Origin: an uncultured Bacilli bacterium
GTDB taxonomy: Bacteria; Bacillota_I; Bacilli_A; RF39; UBA660
Length of the DNA: 47,794 nt
Assembly: GCA_948629335.1 (NCBI GenBank)
Contig: CAPHZB010000003.1
Location: 1 to 47,794 of the forward strand
Direction: 5' to 3'
Each line of letters begins with the position of its first letter. Within the stretch, counting starts at the first letter, position 1. Positions 1 through 8,362 of the stretch are shown here, piece after piece. The translations under genes and the position numbers were made by a program. The notes beneath the pieces are model-generated. The model did not search any database, was not told where the DNA came from, and was given only the letters and a program-made list of their open reading frames with translations.

Positions 1-94
1 TATTCTGTCTCAAAAGAAAAATCCCCAAAATTTATTTTTCAGGGAAAATTTCTGGAAAATAATACTATATACACCAAAAGAAAAGAGGTCTACT

Positions 95-958
95 ATGGAA
101 ATACCTAAACTAAATTTAAAAGAATTTTTAATGGAAAACAAAGGGTACAGAGTATTAAAAAGATGCGTGGATACTACAATAATCCAACTTTCTACAGGTG
201 AAATTTTAAAAATACTTGATGATGTGTTATTAAAAAGAATATCTGATACAGGATATAATTTAGAAACTCGACTAAAGGAAACACCAAAATTAAAACAATT
301 TAGTAAGTTTGCTTTACCTTCTAGAATGTTTGAAAATGAAGATATTGTTAAAGCTTATACCATGCCATATATTCCAGGAGTTGATTTCACCGATTATTAT
401 GAAAGTATATTTGATTTAGTGGGATATGCAAATATACATTCTCAAATTGAAGATAACATAAAAGATGGAAATAATCTTGGTATCGTGTTTCCAGATTTAT
501 GCACAACAGAAAATATTAGGGTGACAGCAGATGGAAAATTATTTTTTATTGATTATGATGGGTTACAAATAAAAGAAATGCCAGCAGTAGGATTTTCTGA
601 CTTTTTAGGAACACCAGAGGAAGTATTAGTGAATAAATATTTTGATTGTAAATCAAATTTATTTACGAAAGAATTAGATATAAAGAGTGCAATATTTTTA
701 TACTTTGTAGATGTATTTGGTATTAATTTAGGAACTGTAAATCGAATAAATCCAGTAAATGGTAGAAAAATTAGTTTAGATTACATATTTTCGATTATTA
801 ATTTAGAGGATATGGATATACAACACAAGGTATGGAAATTATTTCAGCCAACCATACCAAATGAGTTCTTAGGTGATGACATTTATAAACTTGCAGAAAA
901 ATATAAATTAGTTATGCCTTGTTCTGATATTAAAATAAAAAAGCTTATAAAAAGATAA
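95..958 (+). CDS. Kinase-fold protein of unknown substrate
   Basis: A 287-residue protein that looks like a divergent protein-kinase or aminoglycoside-kinase fold. What can be seen: a possible ATP-anchoring lysine (K39 in GEILKIL), a hinge-like stretch around YTMPYIPG (residues 88-95), a catalytic-loop-like FPDLCTTEN with D134 and N140, and a metal-binding-type IDYDG with D153. The usual histidine before the catalytic aspartate (HGD or HRD) is replaced by FPD, so activity is an inference. The start is chosen from GAGGT five bases before the ATG. No signal peptide or membrane segment is seen. It stands alone before mnmG on the same strand, about 120 bases away. I do not recognise a named family; it could be a pseudokinase. 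Confidence 0.6.
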   Translation: MEIPKLNLKEFLMENKGYRVLKRCVDTTIIQLSTGEILKILDDVLLKRISDTGYNLETRLKETPKLKQFSKFALPSRMFENEDIVKAYTMPYIPGVDFTDYYESIFDLVGYANIHSQIEDNIKDGNNLGIVFPDLCTTENIRVTADGKLFFIDYDGLQIKEMPAVGFSDFLGTPEEVLVNKYFDCKSNLFTKELDIKSAIFLYFVDVFGINLGTVNRINPVNGRKISLDYIFSIINLEDMDIQHKVWKLFQPTIPNEFLGDDIYKLAEKYKLVMPCSDIKIKKLIKR

Positions 959-1025
959 TAAATGAAATTCTTTTATCAAACTTCATAGCAAATCCTAAAA
1001 TAAGATATTTGTCTTTGTAAATTAC

Positions 1026-1054
1026 TTGTTTCATAAGACAATTGATAGTATAAT
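1026..1054 (+). promoter_or_regulatory. Promoter of mnmG-rsmG
   Basis: TTGTTT at 1026-1031 and a perfect TATAAT at 1049-1054 are separated by 17 bases. The mnmG start lies 26 bases further on. Confidence 0.65.
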
Positions 1055-1080
1055 GATTGAAGGCAAAAGGAAGTGATACC

Positions 1081-2949
1081 ATGAGGTATGAAGTCATTGT
1101 TGTAGGTGGAGGACATGCAGGTTGTGAAGCCTCTTTAGCATGTGCTAGAAAAGGACATAAGACATTATTAATTACAGGAAATATTAAAAATATAGCAGAT
1201 ATGCCGTGTAATCCATCCATTGGGGGAAGCGCGAAAGGAATTGTGGTAAGAGAAATTGATGCTTTAGGTGGGGAAATGGGAAAAAATGCCGATAAAGCAC
1301 AAATTCAAATTAAAATGTTAAATTATAAAAAAGGGCCTGCTGTACAAGCCTTGCGCGCACAGGGGGACAAAATTACCTATCCGAAAGAAATGCTTAAAAC
1401 ACTTGAAAGTGAACCGTTATTAGAAATTAAAGAAGCAATTGTAGAAGATTTAATTGTGGAAAATGATATAGTAAAGGGTGTCGTTTTAGAAGATGGCGAA
1501 AAAATAGAATCTACCTGTGTTATTTTAACAACAGGAACATATTTGAAAGCAGATATTTTAGTAGGTTCAACTCGAAGAAGAGAAGGTCCACATGGTGAAA
1601 AACCGTCTAATCATTTGAGTGATTATTTAGCGCAGTTAGGGTTTGAAATTAAACGACTTAAAACAGGAACACCACAAAGACTAGATAAAAATTCCATTGA
1701 CTTTTCAAAAACAAAAATAGAATATGGAGATTCTGTTTATCATACATTTAGTTTTGATGACGAACCAAGTTATAAGATAGAAGACCAAATTCCATGTCAC
1801 ATTGTTTATACAAATGCTTTAACGCATCAAATCATACGGGATAACTTAGAAAAATCAAGTATGTATGGGGGATTAGATGATATAAAAGGAATTGGGCCCC
1901 GTTATTGTCCATCCATTGAAGATAAAGTTGTAAGATTTGCAGATAAAGAAAAACATCAACTTTTCCTAGAACCTGAAAGCCTATATTATGATGATATTTA
2001 TTTACAAGGGTTTTCTACATCGATGCCACATGATGTACAGGAAAAAATGGTACACAGTATTGAAGGCTTAGAACATGCCAAAATTTTGAAATACGCATAT
2101 GCTATAGAGTATGATTCTATTTATCCAACGCAGCTAAAAAGGAGTTTAGAAACAAAAAAAATTAAAAATTTGTATACTGCCGGACAAATTAATGGAACAA
2201 GTGGATATGAAGAAGCTGCTTGTCAAGGATTAATTGCTGGAATTAATGCTTCTTTAAGTCTAGAGAAAAAAGAACCACTAATATTAAAAAGAAATGAAGC
2301 TTATATTGGTGTTTTAATTGATGACTTAGTCACAAAGGGAATAAGAGATCCTTATCGTTTACTTACTTCAAGAGCAGAATATCGACTTCTTCTAAGACAT
2401 GATAATGCAGATTTAAGACTTCGAAAGTATGGGTATGACTGCGGATTAATTACAGAAGAGCAATATCAAAAATTATGCGAGAAAGAAAAAGAAATTGAAG
2501 AATTAAAAGAATATTTAAAACAAAATAAAATAACACCAACTAAAGAAACCAATCAATATTTAGAAAGTTTGGCTTCTAGTTCCTTACAAGATGGCCTTTC
2601 TTTATATCATTTATTAAAAAGACCTGAAATTAAAATGGAGAATATAGAACATTTTCTACCTCTTCCTTATAAAGATGTGGTAAAAGAACAAGTAGAAATA
2701 CAAGTAAAATATGAAGGATATATAGAAAAAGCGAATCGAGAAGCTTTGAAGATGGTAAAACTAGAAAATCAAAAAATACCAGAAGATATTGATTATAATC
2801 AAATTCATAATATAGCAAGTGAAGCAAGACAAAAACTAAAAGAAGTTTGCCCGACTTCCATAGGGCAAGCCTTACGAATTAGTGGGGTAAACCCTGCCGA
2901 TATTTCCATATTATCCATTTATATAAAGAAGGAATATAAGAATGACTAA
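1081..2949 (+). CDS. mnmG: tRNA uridine-5-carboxymethylaminomethyl modification enzyme MnmG (GidA)
   Basis: FAD-dependent subunit of the MnmE-MnmG complex, which modifies the wobble uridine (U34) of certain tRNAs. The N-terminal dinucleotide-binding motif GGGHAGCEAS starts near residue 9, followed by the family signature MPCNPSIGGSAKG; the C-terminal helical domain that contacts MnmE is present. At 622 residues it has the usual length. The start at 1081 is preferred over an upstream in-frame start at 1057 because AAGGAAGTGAT sits just before it and the protein then begins MRYEVIVVGGG as in the family. It overlaps rsmG by 8 bases, so the two are translationally coupled, the arrangement common in Bacilli. 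Confidence 0.97.
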   Translation: MRYEVIVVGGGHAGCEASLACARKGHKTLLITGNIKNIADMPCNPSIGGSAKGIVVREIDALGGEMGKNADKAQIQIKMLNYKKGPAVQALRAQGDKITYPKEMLKTLESEPLLEIKEAIVEDLIVENDIVKGVVLEDGEKIESTCVILTTGTYLKADILVGSTRRREGPHGEKPSNHLSDYLAQLGFEIKRLKTGTPQRLDKNSIDFSKTKIEYGDSVYHTFSFDDEPSYKIEDQIPCHIVYTNALTHQIIRDNLEKSSMYGGLDDIKGIGPRYCPSIEDKVVRFADKEKHQLFLEPESLYYDDIYLQGFSTSMPHDVQEKMVHSIEGLEHAKILKYAYAIEYDSIYPTQLKRSLETKKIKNLYTAGQINGTSGYEEAACQGLIAGINASLSLEKKEPLILKRNEAYIGVLIDDLVTKGIRDPYRLLTSRAEYRLLLRHDNADLRLRKYGYDCGLITEEQYQKLCEKEKEIEELKEYLKQNKITPTKETNQYLESLASSSLQDGLSLYHLLKRPEIKMENIEHFLPLPYKDVVKEQVEIQVKYEGYIEKANREALKMVKLENQKIPEDIDYNQIHNIASEARQKLKEVCPTSIGQALRISGVNPADISILSIYIKKEYKND

Positions 2950-3649
2950 AGAAGAATTTATAGAAGAGTTAAAAAAATTAGAAATCATATTAAATGAAGA
3001 ACAACTAATGCAACTGGATTATTATTATCATTTATTAATTGAAGAAAATGAAAAAATAAATTTGACAGCCATTACGGAAGAAAAACAAGTTTATTTAAAA
3101 CACTTTTATGATAGCCTTACTATAGCGAAAGAAGTTAACTTAAACAAGATAGAAAGCTTATGTGATATCGGAACAGGAGCAGGGTTTCCCGGATTGGTTT
3201 TAAAAATTGTATTTCCATCATTACAAGTTACTTTAGTAGATGCTTTAAATAAACGTATCCTTTTTTTAAACAAGGTAATTGATGCATTAGGATTAAAAAA
3301 TATACAAACAGTACATAATCGTATGGAGGATTATTCTAAAGTAAACCGTGAAAAGTTTGATATAGTTACTGCCCGTGCAGTGGCTCCATTAAAAGAATTA
3401 GTTGAATATGGAGCGCCAGCTTTAAAAGTAGGAGGTAAACTTCTTTTTATGAAAGGAAATATAAAAGAAGAGGAATTAGATAATATTGAAAGAGTAATGA
3501 ACGCATTAAAAGTAGAAAAAATCGAGATGCATACATTTATGCTTCCAGTAGAAAATAGCACAAGAACGCTTGTATCCTTCATAAAAAAAGAAATTACGCC
3601 TAAAAAATATCCAAGAAAATATAAAGAGATAAAGAATTGTGGTTTATAA
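2942..3649 (+). CDS. rsmG: 16S rRNA (guanine-N7) methyltransferase RsmG (GidB)
   Basis: SAM-dependent methyltransferase that methylates a guanine in the 530 loop of 16S rRNA. Visible marks are NEKINLTAI near the N-terminus, the SAM-binding DIGTGAGFPG (about residues 76-85), and TARAVAPL in the catalytic core. The length of 235 residues is normal. It starts inside the end of mnmG with AAGGAA seven bases upstream. A hairpin overlapping its stop codon is followed by a T-run, ending the two-gene unit before noc. Confidence 0.97.
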   Translation: MTKEEFIEELKKLEIILNEEQLMQLDYYYHLLIEENEKINLTAITEEKQVYLKHFYDSLTIAKEVNLNKIESLCDIGTGAGFPGLVLKIVFPSLQVTLVDALNKRILFLNKVIDALGLKNIQTVHNRMEDYSKVNREKFDIVTARAVAPLKELVEYGAPALKVGGKLLFMKGNIKEEELDNIERVMNALKVEKIEMHTFMLPVENSTRTLVSFIKKEITPKKYPRKYKEIKNCGL

Positions 3650-3659
3650 TTCTTTTTTT
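3633..3659 (+). terminator. Terminator after rsmG
   Basis: AGAATT (3633-3638) pairs with AATTCT (3648-3653), followed by a run of T. The stem overlaps the rsmG stop codon. Confidence 0.6.
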
Positions 3660-3755
3660 GTGAAAAAACAATAAAATTACAAAAAAGAATTGAATTATTT
3701 CCCAAAGTATAGTAAGATTATAATTAAGAATAAGAATGGAAGGGGATTTTTTATT

Positions 3756-5501
3756 ATGCAAATGTCTAAAGAAGTCCATACTTTAAAACTAGATGACATT
3801 TTACCAAACCGATTTCAACCAAGAATCGTTTTTGATGAAACAGCTATTAATGAATTAACAGAATCTATTAAACAGTATGGTGTTATTGAACCAATAATTG
3901 TTCGGAAAGTCGCAGATAAATATGAAATTATTGCAGGAGAGAGAAGATATAAAGCAAGTGTATTAGCAGGAAAGGATACAATACCCGCTATTATTACAGA
4001 TTTGAATGATAAAGATAGTGCTGAAATTGCTTTAATTGAAAATGTACAAAGACAAAACTTAACCCCTATAGAAGAAGCTGTATCTTATAGAAAAATATTG
4101 GATATGGGGTATATGAATCAAAGTGAATTAGCTGAAAAGTTAGGAAAAACACAATCTACGATTGCGAATAAGTTGCGCCTTTTAAATTTAACAGATACAG
4201 TACAAGAAGCATTATTGCAAGAAAGAATTTCAGAACGTCATGCAAGATCCCTCTTACGTTTACCGCAAGATAAGCAAGATGAAATGTTAGAGAGAATTAT
4301 AAAAAATCGTATGACAGTAAGAAAAACAGATGAAGAAATTAATAAAATTCTAGCTGGAGAGAATCTAGACGCTAGCGAGGATGTAGGAAAGGTAAAAACT
4401 CCGGAAGTAAAAGAAATTAAGGAAGAGATAATTCCTGAAGTAACGCCTATAGAAAAAGAAGAAACAAAAGAAGTAGAGAAAATAAAAGAAGAAAAAGAGG
4501 AAGATACTATGAATAATAATGATTTTATGCAACAATTTAATATACCAAATGCACCAATTGTAGGACCAAACAATCAACAACCAGTAGGACAAATGAATAT
4601 GCAACCGCAGATGGCTCAAAATATGAATCAAGGAATGGGGATGCCACCATACACACAACCTGTAGAACAACCTACATTTGTATCACCAACAGAAGTAATG
4701 CAACCACAGATGCCCGGATTTGGTATGAATAGTGGAATGGCACAATCTACAATGGGACAACCATTTGTACCAGATATGTCACAACCTATGCAACAGGATT
4801 TTCAAATGCCCACTCCAGCTCCTATTGAACCAATGATGAGTGCGCAACCTTCTCCACAAATGGGTATGCAACAAAATATGGGAATGATGAATAATTCCAT
4901 TGCTCCACAAACAACAGAAATACCAGATGATACAGAGTCAGATGCTCCAATCGGTGGTCGATTCTTTAATATGTTTGGAGAAGATACAAATGCAAATATA
5001 AATGCAAACCAACCACAAATTTCAAATCAAGCCATGCCAGAACAACCTCAGAATATGAATTTTAATCCTTTTGCAACAGAGCCAATGGTGTCACAGACTC
5101 CAACTTTAGTAAATCCTGTAGTAGAACCAATGAATATAAATTATTCTGAGCCAATTCCTATGCCAAATGTCCCAATTGCTCCAGAAATGAATCAACCAGT
5201 ACAACCACAGCCAGAACTTATGAATACAGTACAACCATTTCAATTAAATGATAATCAAGAATTCACAAATTCCTCTGTTGTAGAACTTGGAACACTTGGA
5301 AATAATCGTATGGAAGAACCTACATTACAACCACTTATGGATGAACAAGGACCAGCTATTACTATGGATATGAAACAAGTAATTAATTTAATTCGTAATT
5401 GTGCTGAACAAATTGAAAGAAGTGGTTATACAATTGATACAGATGAATTAGATTTTGATGACCATTATCAAGTAATCTTTAAGATTAATAAAATTGATTA
5501 G
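3756..5501 (+). CDS. noc: Noc/ParB-family nucleoid occlusion protein with a very long low-complexity insert
   Basis: DNA-binding CTPase of the ParB/Noc family; position right after rsmG matches noc of Bacilli, where the protein protects the nucleoid from division. Residues 1-200 hold the normal N-terminal part: NRFQPR, the CTP-binding AGERR (60-64), ENVQR (95-99), and a helix-turn-helix near 121-142. The last 45 residues match the family's C-terminal dimerisation domain (QIERSGYTIDTDE...YQVIF). Between them, residues about 201-535 form an insert: first acidic/lysine-rich, then rich in Met, Gln, Pro and Asn. The usual Noc is near 280-290 residues, so this one (581) is twice as long. The start at 3756 follows AGGGGA; another ATG two codons later is possible. 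An ATG at 4509 has its own good ribosome site. Confidence 0.88.
   Translation: MQMSKEVHTLKLDDILPNRFQPRIVFDETAINELTESIKQYGVIEPIIVRKVADKYEIIAGERRYKASVLAGKDTIPAIITDLNDKDSAEIALIENVQRQNLTPIEEAVSYRKILDMGYMNQSELAEKLGKTQSTIANKLRLLNLTDTVQEALLQERISERHARSLLRLPQDKQDEMLERIIKNRMTVRKTDEEINKILAGENLDASEDVGKVKTPEVKEIKEEIIPEVTPIEKEETKEVEKIKEEKEEDTMNNNDFMQQFNIPNAPIVGPNNQQPVGQMNMQPQMAQNMNQGMGMPPYTQPVEQPTFVSPTEVMQPQMPGFGMNSGMAQSTMGQPFVPDMSQPMQQDFQMPTPAPIEPMMSAQPSPQMGMQQNMGMMNNSIAPQTTEIPDDTESDAPIGGRFFNMFGEDTNANINANQPQISNQAMPEQPQNMNFNPFATEPMVSQTPTLVNPVVEPMNINYSEPIPMPNVPIAPEMNQPVQPQPELMNTVQPFQLNDNQEFTNSSVVELGTLGNNRMEEPTLQPLMDEQGPAITMDMKQVINLIRNCAEQIERSGYTIDTDELDFDDHYQVIFKINKID
4496..4511 (+). promoter_or_regulatory. 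Possible internal translation start inside noc
   Basis: AGAGGA at 4496-4501 lies seven bases before an in-frame ATG at 4509 (Met252). If used, it would give a 330-residue product made of the Met/Gln-rich region plus the C-terminal dimerisation domain, without the CTPase and DNA-binding parts. The purine-rich codons for Lys/Glu here could produce such a match by chance. Confidence 0.3.
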
Positions 5502-5525
5502 AAGTTAGAAATAGCTTCTTTTTTA
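5500..5525 (+). terminator. Terminator after noc
   Basis: AGAAGTTA pairs with TAGCTTCT around a GAAA loop, followed by six T. The stem begins at the noc stop codon. Confidence 0.75.
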
Positions 5526-5663
5526 GTGTTTAATTCCTTATTTATAACCTGAAATAAATTGGTTAGAAAAATTGATTTTTAATAGTTAAAATGTTAATAT
5601 AAATCCAGTAAAAGTTTTAGAAAATGAAACGAACGAATATTGAGGAGAGTGTATAGGAAAATT

Positions 5664-6794
5664 ATGGATGAAATAAGATTTGAAACAGAATTTTTAAACG
5701 ATTATTTTAGGAAAATATTAGGAAAAGAAACATTTACTATGACTGAGTTAAAAAGATTAAAAGGTATTGTTATAACAGGGAATAAAGAGAAAATAACACA
5801 GCACGATTTTGATATTTTACAAAAGCTAGAAGATGGTATTGAGTTAGAAAGAATAAATTTATCTGATTTAAATGCAGAATTTGCAACTATTCAATATACA
5901 GAAGAGGATTCTGATGAAAAAGAAGATCTAGAGAAAGTAAATAATGTGCCATTCAATTACCTTTTTTTTCCTTCTCTTCGAGGTTTAACTTTAGAATTTC
6001 TTGATAAGTTGAGTGACCGTTTTAAGTATTTTGTAGCAGGAGATGCATTAGCATATAAAGGACATTATTATACGTATTATACAAAACAAGAAATAAAAAT
6101 CATTCTATCTAAATTGGAAGAAATTAAAAGTCTCATTCCAGAAAATGCGAATGATGTTACTAAATTTATGACTGTATATAAGTGGATTGGTATTCATGCT
6201 GATTATAATTTTTCTGCCATGGATACAGAACTTTTAAATAATTATTCTCATCAAGAAAGTAGAAAAGAAATAATGAGAATCGCAAGAAGTTTATTAGGTG
6301 TTTTGATAGAAGGAGAAGCCGTATGTGAAGGCTATTCATGGGCTTTAGAAACTTGTTTAGATTATATAGGAATGACTACTAGAGTTGTAGGTGGAAAAAG
6401 CGCTTCTGGTTGTCCACATGCATGGATACAGGTCAAAATAGATGATATATGGTATAATGCATGTTTAACCAGTGATTATAGGAATATTAGATTGCAAAGA
6501 CCTTTAGAATTCTGTTTACGAAGTGATGCTTACTTTAAGGAAAATGGGGCTGTATTTGAAAGATATAGGGTGGATATAAATGAGAAAAATGAAGACATTC
6601 CTTTAGAAGTATGCGCAAGTGATTATCCAAGAGATAGTAAAGGGAATCTTTTATATGACAACTCTTCCTTTGTTGATGAATATTATAAGGATGCTCTAAC
6701 CCATTATCAGCTTGCCAGAAAAAGTTTAGAAAATGAAGAGTTAAAAATGAATTTAGATACAGTAGAAAAAGAAGAAAGAGGAAGACATCTTTAA
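5664..6794 (+). CDS. Transglutaminase-fold (papain-like) protein
   Basis: A 376-residue protein with a transglutaminase-like core in its second half: the cysteine in EAVCEGYSWAL (C221), the histidine in CPHAWIQV (H252) and the aspartate in LTSDYRN (D271) give a complete catalytic triad. The first 150 residues are helical and charged with no recognisable domain. No signal peptide is visible, so it probably acts in the cytoplasm; proteins with this core can be cysteine proteases, transglutaminases or amidases, and the substrate is unknown. The ATG at 5664 with AGGA six bases upstream is preferred to an in-frame TTG at 5640, which lacks a ribosome site. It is single, with noc's terminator before it and a long gene-free region after it. 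Confidence 0.72.
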   Translation: MDEIRFETEFLNDYFRKILGKETFTMTELKRLKGIVITGNKEKITQHDFDILQKLEDGIELERINLSDLNAEFATIQYTEEDSDEKEDLEKVNNVPFNYLFFPSLRGLTLEFLDKLSDRFKYFVAGDALAYKGHYYTYYTKQEIKIILSKLEEIKSLIPENANDVTKFMTVYKWIGIHADYNFSAMDTELLNNYSHQESRKEIMRIARSLLGVLIEGEAVCEGYSWALETCLDYIGMTTRVVGGKSASGCPHAWIQVKIDDIWYNACLTSDYRNIRLQRPLEFCLRSDAYFKENGAVFERYRVDINEKNEDIPLEVCASDYPRDSKGNLLYDNSSFVDEYYKDALTHYQLARKSLENEELKMNLDTVEKEERGRHL

Positions 6795-6828
6795 TATAAA
6801 AATGAAAGAATTTCAAAAAGTAATACAA

Positions 6829-7074
6829 TAGACCTGTTCGGCAAGCTATTCCTTTGAATTAAAAGAAGAAAAAGGAACCTATGTAAGAATAATTTGAATG
6901 GCAGAAAATCCACGTAAATAGCATTATCCTTACAATATAAAGTGTAATAATTATAATAGTTAAAAATGTTATCCTAAAATATGCAAAAATCATTGAAAGT
7001 AATACTTATCTTAGTTGTGAATAATATGTTGTATTTACTGATTAAATTTGACCTAAGCTTGCCGAACAAGTCTA
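6829..7074. mobile_element. MITE-like element with 18-base terminal inverted repeats
   Basis: 6830-6847 (AGACCTGTTCGGCAAGCT) and 7056-7073 (AGCTTGCCGAACAAGTCT) are inverted copies differing at one base, 244 bases end to end, with no reading frame inside. The repeats are noticeably more GC-rich than the rest. Flanking AAT on both sides could be a short target duplication. No transposase with matching ends is in the window, so the mobile nature is an inference. It could alternatively form a very long hairpin. Confidence 0.5.
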
Positions 7075-7123
7075 ATAAAAGAGAGTAAAAGATAGCTTTA
7101 CAAATGCATGATGTAAAGAAATT

Positions 7124-7292
7124 GTGTTATAATGTAAAAAAATAAATCAATAAATGAACTCCCATTACAATCTACCAGATGACATGCTATACAGTAAGGA
7201 TAAAGTAAAAAAGGGAATAAATATCCTTTTGTGAAATACATTTTTATAAAAACAGAGTCGGACTACTTTTTGTAGCGGACATGTGTTTTTTT
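7124..7292 (+). ncRNA. Candidate small RNA with promoter and terminator
   Basis: An extended -10 (TGTTATAAT, 7125-7133; no good -35) is followed by about 155 bases without a convincing reading frame, then a strong hairpin at 7250-7288 (AAACA...GTC..CTAC with loop TTTTT and GTAG..GAC...TGTTT) and a T-run. This looks like an independent transcript of about 155 bases. I could not match it to 6S RNA, SRP RNA, tmRNA or a riboswitch. Its terminator is 285 bases before the exonuclease gene, so a leader role is less likely. Confidence 0.35.
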
Positions 7293-7576
7293 ATTTCCTC
7301 GCTTATAAATAATATATAGTTATATTTAAAAACAAAATATCGACAAATACCGACAATTTATCTAACATTGTAAGGAAGATAATGACAATATTTGGTAAAT
7401 AAATATAGTTATACTAAGGGCAGGAAAAATTAAATATGCAAAGTTGTTCAAAAATATAGTTTTCTCCTTTAAAAGTTTAAATAACATGTTTAATTTTATG
7501 TTGCCACCAAAAAAAGAAAATCGTATTGATACAATATAAAATAGATTGATTTAATTATAAAAGAAGAAGGTATAAA

Positions 7577-8320
7577 ATGAAAATTATTACATGGAATATA
7601 AACGGATATCGAAGTGCAGAAAAAGAAAATCGAATAAAGGAATTAATCAAAAAAAATCAACCTGATATTATTTGTTTACAGGAAATAAAAATGAATGATA
7701 AAGTACAAAATACATATGGATATCATTGTTATTACAATTTTGCTCAAAAAAAGGGATATAGTGGAACCATGGTGTTTACAAAGAAAGAGCCAATGCATGT
7801 GATATATGAAATGAATCTAGATAGGTTTGATTCGGAAGGAAGATTTATTTTACTTGAATATGAAGAATTTTTCTTAATTAATATTTATGTTCCACATGGT
7901 GGTAGGCAAAAGGAAAATCACCCTTATAAGTTTGCAACAATTAATCGATTATTAGAAATGATAAAGTGTCTAAATAAGAATGTTATTGTTTGTACTGATT
8001 TTAATATAGCGCATAAAGAGATAGACGTTAAAAATTATAAAACGAATTATAAAAATAATATGTTTACCCTAGAGGAAAGAGAAAAAATTGATGAATTATT
8101 AGGCTGCGGTCTTATTGATAGTTTTAGAAGTTTAGTTAAAGAGGGGGATATTTATTCTATGTGGCCTAACGGATTTCATGCAAGAGAAAGGAATATGGGG
8201 TGGCGAATTGATTATATATTTGTATCGCAAAGATTAGAGAATAAAATTGAAAAAGTAGAATATTTGAAAGAACAATTGGGTTCAGACCATTGTCCATGTA
8301 TCATACAAATAAAAATATAA
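7577..8320 (+). CDS. xth: Exodeoxyribonuclease III / AP endonuclease
   Basis: Exonuclease/endonuclease/phosphatase-fold enzyme that cleaves DNA at abasic sites and trims 3' ends in base excision repair. The signature motifs are present in order: TWNINGYRS at the N-terminus, ICLQEIKM (metal-binding Glu), INIYVPHGG, CTDFNIAHKEID (catalytic Asp and Asn; the usual GDFN is TDFN here), WRIDYIFVS, and the terminal GSDHCP (Asp-His pair). The length of 247 residues is normal. AAGG precedes the ATG by six bases. It is followed 42 bases later by the C26 amidotransferase gene. Confidence 0.93.
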   Translation: MKIITWNINGYRSAEKENRIKELIKKNQPDIICLQEIKMNDKVQNTYGYHCYYNFAQKKGYSGTMVFTKKEPMHVIYEMNLDRFDSEGRFILLEYEEFFLINIYVPHGGRQKENHPYKFATINRLLEMIKCLNKNVIVCTDFNIAHKEIDVKNYKTNYKNNMFTLEEREKIDELLGCGLIDSFRSLVKEGDIYSMWPNGFHARERNMGWRIDYIFVSQRLENKIEKVEYLKEQLGSDHCPCIIQIKI

Positions 8321-8362
8321 GTTCTACTTATTAGAAATGAAATAATAAAGGAGGAAAATTAA

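Larger units (their letters stand above)
6795..7576. other. Gene-free region of 782 bases
   Basis: Contains the MITE-like element (6829-7074) and the candidate small RNA (7124-7292). From 7293 to 7576 I see only AT-rich sequence; TTGATA near 7527 may belong to a promoter for the exonuclease gene. No coding frame is supported. Confidence 0.6.

Noticed and set aside
4238..4670. Minus-strand frames inside noc
   Set aside because: They mirror the repetitive insert and lack ribosome sites.
7250..7292. T-box or riboswitch for the exonuclease gene
   Set aside because: No T-box bulge or known aptamer core is seen, and the terminator lies 285 bases before the gene.
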